Shown: piece by piece, positions 1 through 32,394 of the stretch
Layout: each line of letters starts with the position of its first letter
Position numbering within the stretch: position 1 is the first letter of the stretch
Assembly: GCF_045679555.1 (NCBI RefSeq)
Contig: NC_092096.1
Location: 22,103,211 to 22,167,210, forward strand
DNA length: 64,000 bases
From: Salvelinus alpinus
Taxonomy: Eukaryota > Chordata > Actinopteri > Salmoniformes > Salmonidae
Direction: 5' to 3'
Made by a program: the position numbers and the translations under genes
The notes under the pieces: generated by a model
Told to the model about the DNA's origin: nothing
Database searches by the model: none
The model's input: the letters and a program-made list of their open reading frames with translations, nothing else

Positions 1-303
1 AGATGCATTTAGTGGGGGATTGAATGGAGAAATGTATTAACGGTAACCTAATTTAATCAGCTTGATTGGTGAGTAAAGAAAGTGCGGTCACATGCTTTTA
101 TGTACATGCTTTTGTTCTAATCCAACACCTGATTCAACTATTCAAGTGATTGATGATTAGTTTAGTAGACAGTATGTGCAGCAGTACTGGGCTGGAACAA
201 AAACCTGCCCACCCTGTAGAGTCTATAGGAACAGTATTGAAGACCACTATAACAGCCTGTACCTGCCATGTTGGGTGGGTCTTTGCTTTCTCCTCTCTGC
301 TCA

Positions 304-426
304 GGGGTGAAGTTTCCCCTAGGTACAGATCTAGGATCAGATTCCCTTCCCCCAATCATAACTTTAACCATCAGAGGGGAAATGTTAAACTGACTCAAGA
401 TCAGCGTCTAGGGTCAACTTCACCCT
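304..426. mobile_element. Short MITE next to a 3' splice site, copy 1
   Basis: The ends form an imperfect inverted repeat of about 19 bp (AGGGGTGAAGTTTCCCCTAG at the left, its complement at 408-426). A related copy lies at 3028-3127. The element ends about 21 bp before the acceptor AG of the first UMODL1-like exon in the window. Confidence 0.55.
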
Positions 427-448
427 ACTCCTGTCTTCTCTCTCATAG

Positions 449-9265
<8,817 letters not shown>

Positions 9266-9487
9266 ACACATGGAACCACATCTCGTTTTCCTCTTGTCCT
9301 GAGTATTATCAGGGTTTCATTCAATATATTTTGTACAGATGTCTTCACTAAGTAAATATTGCCAAAATGAGCGATTAACATTAAATGCCACCAGTAGGTG
9401 TACGGTGGCTACTAATGCTATTGGTGGTAGGCAACCTCAGTTGACAAATTGTGACGGGCACACCCAAACCACTTGCCAATATATCAA

Positions 9488-10166
9488 ATGACTAACTACA
9501 CTAAACCAAAATATAAATGCAACATGTATAGTGTTGGTTTCATGAGGTGAAATTTAAAAAAATCACAAATTGTCCATACACACAAAAAGCTTATTTCTCT
9601 CAAATTTGTGTATGTCCCTGTTAGTGAGCATTTCTCCATTGCCAAGATAATACATCCACCTGAATGGTGTGCCGTGGTGGAAAAAGTACTTAATTATCAT
9701 ACTTGCATAAAAGTACATATACCTTTTGTATAGAAAATTACTCAAGTGAAAGTCACCCAGTGAAATACTATTTGAGTAAAAGTATTTGCTTTTAAATATA
9801 CTTAAGTATCAAAAGTAGATGTAATTGCAAAAATGTACAAGTGTAAATAATTCAAATTCCTTATATTAACCAAATGGCAACCAAAAAAAATACGGGTAGC
9901 TACTGCAACACTCAGACATCAAATCAAACTGTATTTGTCACGTGCTGAATACAAGCTGGGAAGTATTTCTGTCTGTAATAAGGCCTATGTGGGGAAAAAC
10001 TCATGATTGGCTGGGCCTGACTCCCTAGTGGGTGGGCCTATGCCCTCCAAGGCCCATGACTGCATCCCTACCCAGTCATGTGAAATCCATAGATGAGGGG
10101 CCTAATTTATTTCGATTGACTGATTTCCTTAAATGAACTAACTCAGTAAAATCTTTGAAATTGTTG
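9488..10166. mobile_element. Tc1-like internally deleted element, interrupted by a hAT-type MITE piece
   Basis: The left part (9488-9671) begins CTAAACCAAAATATAAATGC. The right part (about 9906-10166) ends with TCTTTGAAATTGTTGCATTT, the family's usual inverted 3' end. Between them, 9672-9905 matches the start of the 12212-12783 element (GTGGTGGAAAAAGTAC and following). Confidence 0.5.
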
Positions 10167-10224
10167 CATTTATATTGTTGTTGTTGTTGTTAATTATACC
10201 GAAGTGTTTCCCCTATATTCGTTT

Positions 10225-10470
10225 AGCAGAGGCACTGGCCGCAACTCCAATAAATATGCAGTTTGAAGGAAGTTGCTAACTAGCATTAGCACAATGACTT
10301 GACGTCTATGGGGGAAGCTAACATTCTAGCTATTCCCATATACTTCTAGGCATAAGCACAATGCATTGACATCTATGGGAGCAGCTAACATGCTAGCTAT
10401 TCCCATACACTTCCAGGCAATGTGCTAACGCTAGTTAGCAATGGTTCGCGAAACTACCTTTTAATAGCCA
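10225..10470. repeat. Dispersed repeat with internal tandem duplication
   Basis: Two adjacent units of about 70-75 bp share GCTAGCTATTCCCATA and CATTGACATCTATGGG-type sequence, in the KRR1 upstream region. The GCTAACGCTAGTTAGCAA end is palindromic. Confidence 0.4.
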
Positions 10471-10903
10471 AAATCTTGCACAAAGACACTTAAGATGGCG
10501 GCGCATAAATTGTTTTATCACTTCATGGAGCAAAACTGTATTTAATAATGGAGCATTTTCTATAGCTATTTCAATGCAACTAGCTATAGGAGTTCTGTAG
10601 ACACCAGTGACTTCCGAAATGAGAACGAAGAAGGTATCGCCAGGTTGGTCAAAAATCTACTGATTATGGCTAAACAGCTGCTAATTAGCCAACGAAGCGA
10701 AGTTACCAAACCACCTGAACATGAAATACACTGTCATAAATTGTTATTTATATAAGCAAATATTGTAAGGATCGAAAAGGTTGTTGTGGCACAATGTTGC
10801 AAAGACTCTTACACATTGGAATATAGTTTCAAGAACGCTCTTAGCACGTAATGCAACGCTGCAATTTTGAATGCAACCCTCATTTTAGTTCCAAACTACG
10901 CAG

Positions 10904-10932
10904 TTCCGGTCTGTATTTCCGGCACAACAAAA

Positions 10933-10933
<1 letters not shown>
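10904..10933 (+). promoter_or_regulatory. Probable KRR1 core promoter: two ETS-like sites at the start codon
   Basis: Two TTCCGG cores (10904-10909 and 10917-10922) lie 13 bp apart just before the ATG, and AAAATGGCG at the start codon resembles a YY1 site. No TATA box is seen. This layout is common in TATA-less promoters of housekeeping and ribosome-biogenesis genes; use here is inferred. Confidence 0.4.
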
Positions 10934-23080
<12,147 letters not shown>

Positions 23081-23917
23081 CCTTGGACAATGGACAATAT
23101 TCACTATTGCAGCATTGAAACGAGGTATGCAGATCACTGGCGTGAAGGACGGCAGGTTTGTCAGAACATGGGTTTGTCTAGATGTATTTGGGATATTAAT
23201 AGAATATCCCCAATTCCACAGAGATGAATCTTCCTCATGGTTTTGATGAAATGAATATGAAATGCCTCTGTCCTCAGTAGAGGAGACAGTATACAGTAAA
23301 GGTGTCTCCCTATATGTGACATCCAATGCCTCTGAGTGTTACCTAGTTTTCCTGTGACCGAGGCCCATTCTTCAATAGTTTACCAACTGTTTGTAAGACG
23401 TGCACAGAATGTGGTTCACCTGGTTTATCCCGACGCCACAGATTCCTCCTCTTGTCCTAATCCTCAGAACAACTTGTACTGCTTTCAACCAACACCTGTC
23501 AATGTTAAAGTAGTGTTTACTGTAAATATTATGAAGCCTGCAAGTATAATGGCTTATGATGCAGTTAATGCATTGGAAGACTAGTAATGTTTCATAATGA
23601 TGCTGACTTAAGTCTGTTAATGTATACTTATAAAAAATAGCATGCATACTATTAAAAGCTTTTTTTATAGTCCTTATTATAAATGATTAACAAGGTATAA
23701 AGCTATATACCTGCAGGCTTTGAGAAAAGGCATTGTGTTTAGGCATTGAAAGTTTTAGTTCATGATTAAATGAACATGGTTGTCGTGTGCCGCTACAGGC
23801 GTCAAGTGTGGCAGAAATGGGCCTAGAAGACTGCTGAACAGTGAAATAGCATTGTGTTTAGGAGAACTGTGTGTTGGGCCGTGTTCTGTCATTTGGTGTT
23901 GCTACTTCTAAAGACTC

Positions 23918-23923
23918 AATAAA
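23918..23923 (+). terminator. KRR1 poly(A) signal
   Basis: Perfect AATAAA about 840 bases after the KRR1 stop. An ATTAAA at 23651-23656 could serve a shorter transcript. Confidence 0.5.
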
Positions 23924-24456
23924 ACAACTATATGATCATCTCTCATTCTGTATTTGTCGAATTTTGTAAGTCGCTCTGGATAAGAGCGTCTGCTAAATGA
24001 CTTAAATGTAAATATGTAATGTAGAATTGATTTTCCTGTTAGGCTAAATGAGATGGATTTAGACACTGCTCTTCAACCTTCATAAGCTCTTGTGTTATGA
24101 GTTCTGCTGTCAGTGGTTGGTGAGCCTGGTCACAGACTTGTTTGTGCTTTTGCCAACACCATTTCTCATTGTTAAGCAAACATGATTTTTGGGGGGGAAA
24201 CAGTTATTTTCAAATATTTAACTTAACTAACACAGATTGTCATAAATTGGAAGTGTGAGCTATTTAAGACCTATTTTTCCTACTCTTATTTTATGCATTG
24301 TTTACTTTAGAGGGCTTGCCTTAGAGTTTGTATTAAAGACTGCTGCATAACTCCTTGAGGTCAGTAAATAAAGATTTGGTTAATTTTGGGGTAGACTTTC
24401 CCTTTAACACATTAATGGAAGCAGCAAAAGCTGTATATACGTTTTTGTAGTACACT

Positions 24457-24462
24457 TTATTG
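24457..24462 (-). terminator. GLIPR1 poly(A) signal
   Basis: TTTATT on the plus strand, AATAAA on the minus strand, about 118 bp after the GLIPR1 stop. Confidence 0.5.
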
Positions 24463-24579
24463 TATCACAATGGGAATTTGGTTTGAGGCTGCGGCAATTT
24501 TAAAAAGACAGGACCACATTGAGAAAGGTATCACAACAATGAGAACGTCAGCGTAGGTCAATCAATCTAAACATCTCAG

Positions 24580-27516
24580 CTATTCGTAAAAAAATATGCT
24601 TGGGTACAATCTGTGTACTCCAAATGCGGCGACAAAGGTGAGGAGAAGGGCCAGGGGTCGGATGGCCAATAAGGCCATGCAGCAGGGGCCGCAGGTGGCC
24701 AGGGCTGGGTCCCAGTCGGGGGTCCATCTGTAACCTGTACACAGGTGAGAAAAGAAAAGGCTACCGTCGGTCACAAAGAACACATGCTGCCATTGTGGCT
24801 TAGGAAGATCATTTAAATGAAGGGTTGCGTATTCAAAACATACTTTTCTGTTCGTCTCGTTTTGGATTGTCTGTAAAGAGAGAATACAATATGGCAGCTT
24901 TGTTATGTCACAAATGGAAAATAGTATTGGTGTTGAACATGTATCATGTACAAGGGAAAGAGTATTGGTGTTGTTGAACATGTATCATGTACAAGGGAAA
25001 GAGTATTGGTGTTGTTGAACGTGTTGCATGTACAAGGGAAAGAGTATTGGTGTTGTTGAACGTGTAGCATGTACAATTGGTGTTGTTTTGAAGGAATATG
25101 TTGAACATTCAGACCATCACAGGGTTGTCCATCTTATTTTATTGGGTGTGGGAAATGGTAACTGACAGACTCACGGCAGAGCTTGGCCTGGCATTGATTG
25201 TTTGCACCCTCACAAGAGCTGCATTCTTCCAACCCGTTCTGGTATGGTAACATCTCAACCACGTTTCCCCTGGAGAAAGCACATCCTTTTAATTTATCCA
25301 AAATGTTTCCATATTTCTATAATCAGAGCATCTTAGACTTTTTTTTTAAGGGAAAGTGCAAGGTTGCATAATTCCAATAACCTTTAAAAAATCCCCAGGT
25401 GTTCCAGAAATTATTCATTTTGTATCATATGATGCACAACGCAGAATCAAATGATGCAAAATGCATCATACGGCTGTATTTTAAAAGTTATATATCTTGA
25501 AATTGCTGACACTTTTTGGGACTATATATATATACAATGGACTAATGAAACAAATACCAAAATAGTTTTGGGGTGGAATTTTCCTTTAAGTGTACATTAA
25601 TTGTTAGATATTACTGCACTGTTGGAGCGAGGAACACAAGCATTTCGCTACACCTGCAATAACATCTGTTAAATATGTGTATGTGACCAATACAATTTGA
25701 TTTCATTTGGTATATCTGTGTATTCAGTCTGCCTTATGCTTTGTAAATGTAATATGTGTATTCAGTCTGACTTACGCTTCGGCATAGTTACAAACAAATA
25801 CGGCTCCCTCTTTATCAGAAAACGAAGTCCTGTCGACACCATTTGGGCATATTTGGACGGCGCAACCAACCTTGTAGCTCGTCGCCCATACAACCTGGGA
25901 ATGCAAGCAAGCATGCAGTTGGCAAAGATGATGAAATATTGAGTTTCCCCTTTATACCAATGTTTTTTTTTATAATAGGTCAAATAGTGGGGGCTTATAT
26001 TTGTTCTGTTTCACACATGTACAAGTGTGCAGTGAAATAAGTTCTTTTTGCATATCCCACAGTCCCTGAGACAGCTTCAGAGAGTGCGGTCAAGGCCAGG
26101 GATCAGCTGTTATTTTTTTTATTTTACCTTTATTTAACTAGGCAAGTCAGTTAAGAACAAAATCTTATTTTCAATGACGGCCTAGGAACAGTGGGTTAAC
26201 TGCCTTGTTCAGGGGCAGAACAACATATTTTTACCTTGTCAGCTCGGGGATTCAATCTTGCAACCTTTCGGTTACTAGTCCAACGCTCTAACCACTAAGC
26301 TATTGATGGCACCCCTGGTGCAATTAGGGTTAAGTGCTGTGCTCAAGGACAGATCAATAGATTTTTCACCTAGTTGGCTCTGGGATTTGAACTAGCAACC
26401 TTTTGGTTACTGGCCCAACGCTAAACCTGCATTGTGTCGTTGTGATGGTTTTTAGCAGTGATGCTGTAATATACAGTAGAAGACACGTACCTGTGTGTAG
26501 TGGCCACACATTTTTCCTGGTCTACACGCATTGCTTTGGTATGAGTAATCGCTCACTTCTTTGACCCATAAATCCATGGCGCCCATGACAGAGAACGTGG
26601 AGGGCGGGTATCCTGCCCAGATGTTCTCTCCCACGGAGGAGAAAACAGGGTGGACCCGTCTGACCTCTTTCAGGTAGATGTTGTGCTGGAAATCACAGTG
26701 TCTTGCCCAGGCCCTTGCAGTGATGGCCAAGCCCTCATCCCACGTCTCGAGAAAAAAAATACAACCAAATTAGTGGGTGTCTAAAAAAATGACAGTATCT
26801 GTGATGTGAAACTGATTACACGCCTCTATGGATCTGAGTGGCCTGTCCTCCTTTCATTCTAACATTGTTTTACAGGGCTCTACAGTGCGACCATTTTACT
26901 TGCCTATGCGACTACATATTTTGTCTGCAACCTGGAATTTCTATTTAGGAGCACCAGTGAGCCTCGAAAAATGTAGGATTCTAGCTTTATTACCTTACCT
27001 CAAATGTTTCATTGTGCACCTACATTTCTTTGTGCCCACCTACATTTTTCAATTTAGGCTCACACGTGGTTCTTGTAAAAAAGGACAGTGTAGAGCCCTG
27101 TCTTATTCAACTATAGCCTACTCACAAGGCAATGTTTATATGCATTGTTGTTGCTTTAGGAAGCGTTTAAGCACTATTCACGTATTGAATATTCGTAATT
27201 GTCACTTTTCCAACTGCAAAAACAATCAAATTCAGAATTATTTCCATGGAACCAGTGTTAGCTATATTATGGTATTTCTGAGTTTTGACTTGAGAATCCA
27301 TGCTCTCATTGCCTCACTGCTTACCATGTAGAGCATATTTCTGGCTGGTGGATTCACAGAGGATCGGTTGTCGTTGTGTATCCTCACACAGTCGTCGATG
27401 AACTTCTTGTCGGTGATGCCAGGAAATGGGTTGTACTCTGAGGACTCGATATTAGGGACAGATGAGCCCAGGAAAATCACAACCCACAGCAATCCCTGCA
27501 GCAGTAGCTGCCCCAT
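24580..27516 (-). CDS. glipr1: GLIPR1-like CAP-superfamily protein
   Basis: Five exons in minus-strand order: 27325-27516, 26491-26745, 25776-25894, 25175-25269, 24580-24734. They sum to 816 nt, 271 residues, with AG/GT borders and consistent phases. Residues 1 to about 25 (MGQLLLQGLLWVVIFLGSSV) are a signal peptide. The CAP (SCP/PR-1) domain follows, with HNDNRSSVNPPARNML, MTWDEGLAITARAWARHC, the signature GHYTQVVWATSYKVGCAV and the second signature near VFVCNYAEAGN. Cys pairs follow (ECSSCEGANNQCQAKLC), then a C-terminal hydrophobic span (MALLAIRPLALLLTFVAAF) as in human GLIPR1, which has 266 residues. The human gene is a p53-responsive CAP protein; the molecular activity is not settled. 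It lies tail to tail with KRR1, as in other vertebrates, which supports orthology rather than another CRISP/GAPR family member. Confidence 0.9.
24919..25085. repeat. 41-bp tandem repeat, about four units
   Basis: AGTATTGGTGTTGTTGAAC and CATGTACAAGGGAAAG recur near 24919, 24961, 25002 and 25043. In GLIPR1 intron 4. Confidence 0.85.
25605..25706 (+). mobile_element. LINE 3'-tail fragment
   Basis: ACTGCACTGTTGGAGC, AAGCATTTCGCTACACCTGC and GACCAATACAATTTGATTT are typical of fish non-LTR tails related to those at 47197-47712. In GLIPR1 intron 3. Confidence 0.55.
25717..25776 (-). repeat. 38-bp tandem duplication at the GLIPR1 exon 3 donor
   Basis: TGTGTATTCAGTCTG plus the donor region occurs at 25717-25738 and 25755-25776. 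On the minus strand the true donor is GAAGC|GTAAGTCAGACTG; the second copy, 38 bp into the intron, reads AAAGC|ATAAGGCAGACTG, so the duplicated donor has lost GT. Confidence 0.75.
26107..26430 (-). mobile_element. Two adjoining tRNA-derived SINE segments, minus strand
   Basis: 26107-26313 begins with the inverted tail TTTAACTAGGCAAGTCAGTT and ends with the inverted head (GGTTACTAGTCCAACGCTCT). 26314 to about 26430 repeats the same head type (TTGGTTACTGGCCCAACGCT) with a different body. In GLIPR1 intron 2. Confidence 0.65.
26873..27100. mobile_element. Short TIR element (CAGGGCTCTACAGTG)
   Basis: CAGGGCTCTACAGTG at the left and CAGTGTAGAGCCCTG at the right form 15-bp inverted ends with one mismatch around 228 bp with no coding capacity. 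The terminus resembles hAT ends; flanks show no clear 8-bp duplication. In GLIPR1 intron 1. Confidence 0.6.
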
Positions 27517-27744
27517 GCTTCAGGTACAGACGATTGAACCAGGACACAAACGTCTCACATCACATCTCCTTTCTTAGTAAAGCAGGTTGTTTCACACAGG
27601 AACTGAGACGTCTGCATATTTTACTGCTGGATGGCGAGGAGGAAGGAAGTCGGTGTGAAATGCTGTGTACTAGTGAGTCTGTACCATGTAACGTTAGTAG
27701 TGTAATAAACTGGCAAAAGATGGGTAACCTACTGTTAGGGTTGC

Positions 27745-28440
27745 GTCAATTCAATCTGGTATAAGGACAAGTATGACAATGAGTCACTAATTGTATGCTA
27801 TGTACTTTTTATTAACTAAGTAATAAATGGGAAATGCAACTTCCGTATATACGGGTTCACTGTAACATCACGCAGGATGAAAACAGAGAAGACACTTGTT
27901 ACTGACAAAGACATTATAATAAATACTCATGACAGAGATAGTTCCCACTTCCGAGCCGGCCTGTCAGAGTAGAGACTGGGCGTGGTTTAGACTCACCCAG
28001 CCTATCGTTGATGTTGGCGCCTTAAACCAGTCCTGGCCCCTTAACGCATGTGATGTCCCGACGCTGTTGCTGTGTAGATTACGCTCCTTCACCCCAAAGA
28101 CTGAGGTCAGACAGCTCTGTAATATTGTCTGAGCTATTCGCACCTGTATACAATGGCCACTGTTCTCGCTCAAGGCTAACCACAGCTTCCCAGCACTCTT
28201 ATCTGGCTAACTGTTACTTCCAGCACACACACACAGACACCCAGGCTCCCAGGCCAACAGTTTGTCAATATCCAATCACATTTAATACAGTTGCTAATTA
28301 CGTTTGTTATAGTATTGGGTCATAGTGCATAACTCAGAACCTCACAGATGTTCTTCGTGTGTATAGTTTATCTGTTAATGTCTATTGTACACCACAGTCA
28401 GCAGTCCCCTGATTCACCCCCCTCCTGTGTCTCTCTAAGA
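27745..28440. repeat. Unclassified dispersed repeat, shared with 52240-52800
   Basis: TTCCGTATATACGGGTTC and the following segment match 52305-52325 and 62966-62986 in order. Probably one repeat family of uncertain class. Lies upstream of GLIPR1, between it and CMAH. Confidence 0.4.
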
Positions 28441-28679
28441 TTAGCACAGTCTCGGTCACGCAGTACAGCGCACACACATTTCACACTGCTTGTTCATATC
28501 TTATGCTCAGATACATTTGTTGCAATTTCAGGCTGTGGCCTCATGGTTAGACAGAGCACTGGTAAGAGTAGAGACTAATGGAAAATGCAGGTTCACATGA
28601 GTCAGTAATTCAAACTTTAATGCATAAGAAGCCCTACTAGCTTATAGTTAGTTAAGCATGTCAAAAAACCTTATAAAAA

Positions 28680-29150
28680 CCCCACACTACTGGGCAGAAA
28701 ATAGTTGAATAAACGTTGTTTCCACGTCATTTCTGTGTTTTGTTATGTGTTAATAACATTTAGACTACGTTAACCAGCAGGCTATGCGGGAGGCAGCTGG
28801 TTAAAGAATGCCTTGCATGGCTAAACATGGAGTTTTCTAGCTGAAGTATATGTTAATTAAAAGTAGTTAAACCTATGCCCCGGTTTGTCATTATATAAGG
28901 AACAAACATAACAATTTCAACCGGGGAAAAAATCCATGTGATGTCGTTGAATCAACGTGAAAAACTGATAGGATTTGCAAAAAGTCAACATAAGCGCACG
29001 TCATCTTTTTTTTCACCCAACTTTGAACCTAAATCCATTGGAATGGTGACATTTGTTGATTTCGAGTTGAATTGACAGTTGACAACTTAAACAAATGTAA
29101 ATCAAAACTAGACGTTGAACTGACGTCTGTAGCCAGTGTGAAAGCTTTGG
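28680..29150. mobile_element. MITE-like repeat with a foreign middle
   Basis: ACTGGGCAGAAAATAGTTGA and AATAAACGTTGTTTCCACGT at the left, with AACTGACGTCTGTAGCCAGT at the right. The body with AATTTCAACCGGGGAAAAAA fits a common fish palindromic element. The stretch 28745-28910 appears inserted. Confidence 0.4.
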
Positions 29151-29395
29151 TGATGGTGGCATCCAACTCATAAAGGAGATTAGGGTAATTTCATGTCATT
29201 GTTGAAAAGTGAGAGACAGAGAGGAAGATACAGGGAGAGACTTATCTAGAGCGATAGCTAGAGAGAGTTTCGGTCTCTCTAGGATCCTGTAAGGCTAGGG
29301 AAAAGTGTGGTATTGTGCTTAGCTTAACTTCCTTTATTCATGTGTGAGAACGAGAGAATTCAGCAGTTCTGTTTGAATCTACTGGAGTGTGTGTG

Positions 29396-29900
29396 TGTGT
29401 AACGGATGTGAAATGGCTAGCTAGTGTGCGGTGGTGCGCGCTAATAGCCTTTCAATCGGTTACGTCACTTGCTCTGAGACCTTGAAGTAGTGGTTCCCCT
29501 TGCTCTGCAAGGGCCGCGGCTTTTGTGGAGCGATGGGTAACGATGCTTCGTTGTTGTTGACTGTTGTTGATGTGTGCAGAGGGTCCCTGGTTCGCGCCCG
29601 GGTCGGGGCGAGGGGACGGACGTAAAGTTAAACTGTTACATTGATGCTGTTGACCCGGATCACTGGTTGCTGCGGAAAAGGAGGAGGTCGAAAGGGGGGT
29701 GAATGTAACCGATGTGAAATGGCTAGCTAGTTAGCGGTGGTGCGCGCTAATAGCCTTTCAATTGGTTACGTCACTTGCTCTGCGGCCTTTGTGGAGCGAT
29801 GGGTAACGATGCTTCGTGGCTGTCAGTTGTTGGTGTGCAGAGGGTCCCTGGTTCGCGCCCGGGGCGAGGGGACGCCATAAAGTTAAACTGTTACATGTGC
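29396..29900. mobile_element. Two direct copies of a short element with TGTAAC/GTTACA ends
   Basis: 29398-29640 and about 29704-29896 share TGTAAC(G/C)GATGTGAAATGG at the left, GCGCGCTAATAGCCTTTCAA inside, GAGGGTCCCTGGTTCGCGCC (B-box-like), and TTAAACTGTTACAT at the right. The intervening 60 bp is GA-rich. Confidence 0.5.
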
Positions 29901-30059
29901 GTGACTTCAGCAAGGCTGTGGTTTTCTGAACTTCTATTCAGTCAGTTCTGTGAACTTCTCATCACTCTTCAGGCAGACAGTAACTCTGGGTAGCTATTTC
30001 ACAGTATCTTACATGTCTATCAATCAATGCAACAGATAAAGTATTTGTTTTTTAAATAA

Positions 30060-31640
30060 TTTCTGGAGGATTGAGTTACTTCTGAGAAGCTATATATTAC
30101 ATGTATCGGGCCCTACTCATAACTTAGAATAACTAGATTTCTCCCAGAGGAACTTCATTGGTTGTCAGTGTTATGACGTTGCCCTCTTTGGGTACAGCGA
30201 GCACCATCCCCCTCTCTCTGTCTCCTACACTCAGGCTGCTGCGACCTCAGGTCATAAATTCCTGGAGGAGATGATCTCCTCATGGCCACAGTATAGAGAG
30301 AGAGTGAGTTTTCATAGAGAGAACAAAGGAATTTCTTCCACCTCACAGAACTTGAGTTCCGAACAACATTTATGTGCTGGAGAAGGTATAAAAGATCGGT
30401 GAAGAATCCAGCTATGAACTGGTCCGTTTGGTACAATTTTGTGAAACTCATGGGAGACAATACGGCCACATTACCATAACGCTGTTTATACAATAGCCTT
30501 AGATATGAGGCTTACATCTAATTGTTGTATAAGATGAATGAGTGAGGATGATACTGTTTGTGAAATTGTGTAATGTGATTTTGGACTGTTTAATGAAGGA
30601 AACTCCAACTCCCTTTGGAGTTTAACTAAATCAGAGGACCGCCCATGAGCAGTTATGGTCTGGCGTCCTGGGACAGGCCCTTTTCTGCTCTTCCGAATAA
30701 AACCCCCACCCGTGTTTTCTATCACCAGACCAGCTTACCTCGATAACGAGAGGGCCAAGGTTTGAGAGGAGACCGAGCTTACCTCAATTACGACATGACT
30801 AAAGGTTGCAGACCAGCTTACCACGAGAGGGCCAAGGTTTGAGTAGAGACCATAAACCTAAGGTTTGAGTAGATGGCTGAATCTTTTAACCATACCACAT
30901 GGTTAAACTCTTAGACTATCGATACTGACTGAATAAGAACAAATATTTGATATTAATTACTAGTCTGCAGCTAGGAATTCGGTATCATTGAACGCGAAGA
31001 CCGACAACCGCCGAAACATCTATCCTATAACGACATGAATGAATGTCACTCTGAACTATCCATTCTAACCACGACAGATAGGGCGGACAAACTCTCCAAC
31101 AGAAACAAACTTTTCAACAGAGACCCCGACGACACACTGAGCGTAAATATATATATTGATTGCAATTGTTCCCGAATGAGTGAGCGTTCATGTGCAAAGG
31201 ATTAGCATTTCAATTGTTATAATTACCACTCTGTCTAACAAGCCGCCATACCAGTTTAGCCCACTAGGGCACATCCCCCTATCATTTCTTTGTAAACATA
31301 TCTATTTTGTTTGTGTTATGCATTTCTGTGAATTACTTAGTTAGTAAATAAATGATTTAAAGACAATTGATGTATGGAAGACTGTTCGTGCAGATAACCA
31401 ACAATTTACGATGTTTGGAATGAGACTAACGTGAGGTAAATAATAATTCATTAATTCGAAGACTAATTGAACAGATATTAAAATATCTGAAAGTTATATT
31501 AGGAAAATTATAACTTTAATCTGAATATTTTCCTTGGTGCCCCAACTTCCTAGTTAATTACAGTTACATGATTAATCAGTTTAATCGCGTAATAATAATT
31601 ACAGAGAGTTATTTGATAAATAAGTCTTCGGTTTTATTGA
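30060..31640. repeat. Unclassified repeat-like intergenic DNA
   Basis: No exon found. Short internal duplications are visible (ACCAGCTTACC...GAGAGGGCCAAGGTTTGAG at about 30728-30770 and 30812-30842). The composition suggests an old retroelement-derived repeat, but no coding remnant was identified. Confidence 0.3.
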
Positions 31641-32394
31641 TGCCAAAGACACAACATCAGGTACATTGAAATCACACAACAGTTCATAACATTTTAAGTT
31701 GACAAATTCTAGTTGAGCCACAGTGTACAGCAGCTTAATACAGTACATTCATAAATGACTAAGCTGACTTCTCTGACCAGCATCCCATTCACAGCCTTAC
31801 TAGCCAAAATCTAAAACTGGCTTTACGTTAACCAAACCCTTAACCCTAACATTAACCTAACCCTAACATTAACTTCACCCTTAACCAAAACCTCTTTTTA
31901 TTTTTGTTATGAAAAAAGAAAAACTAAATTATGTTCAATTAATAGGCGTTGGACAAATAGCAAATGCATTGTCAGCACACGTCCAAAATCATATAATCAA
32001 TAATACACATGATAATCAATGATACAAGGTTTATTCATATTCTACATGTTAGTCATTTAGCAGACGCTCTTATCCAGAGCGGCATAGTAGTGAGTGCATA
32101 TATTTTCCTACGTTTTGGTACTTGTCCCCAACATACAGACCTGCCAAGCAACAATAGACGCTATGCTAATAGATTTCACTATTACATGAAAAAACTAATT
32201 CGAAAATGAACCTTAAAAAAACCAATTCAGAAATTAAATATTGTCAGCCACGTCCCTTTTTCCCTGTTTCAGTAGCACAGGGAGGTTGGTGGTACCTACA
32301 GTGACAGGGAGAGCAGGTCTTCTTATTCATTACTATTCATTAATGGATACAGGCACAAAGCTTGGTTCTCATGAGACAGTATAGTCTGCTTTTT
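31641..32394. other. Intergenic, downstream of CMAH
   Basis: Contains degenerate CCCTAACATTAACC repeats (31845-31885), an inverted SINE-tail fragment (32045-32085) and a MITE end near 32280. TTTATT at 32030-32035 could be a minus-strand AATAAA for CMAH, about 360 bp past its stop. Confidence 0.35.
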
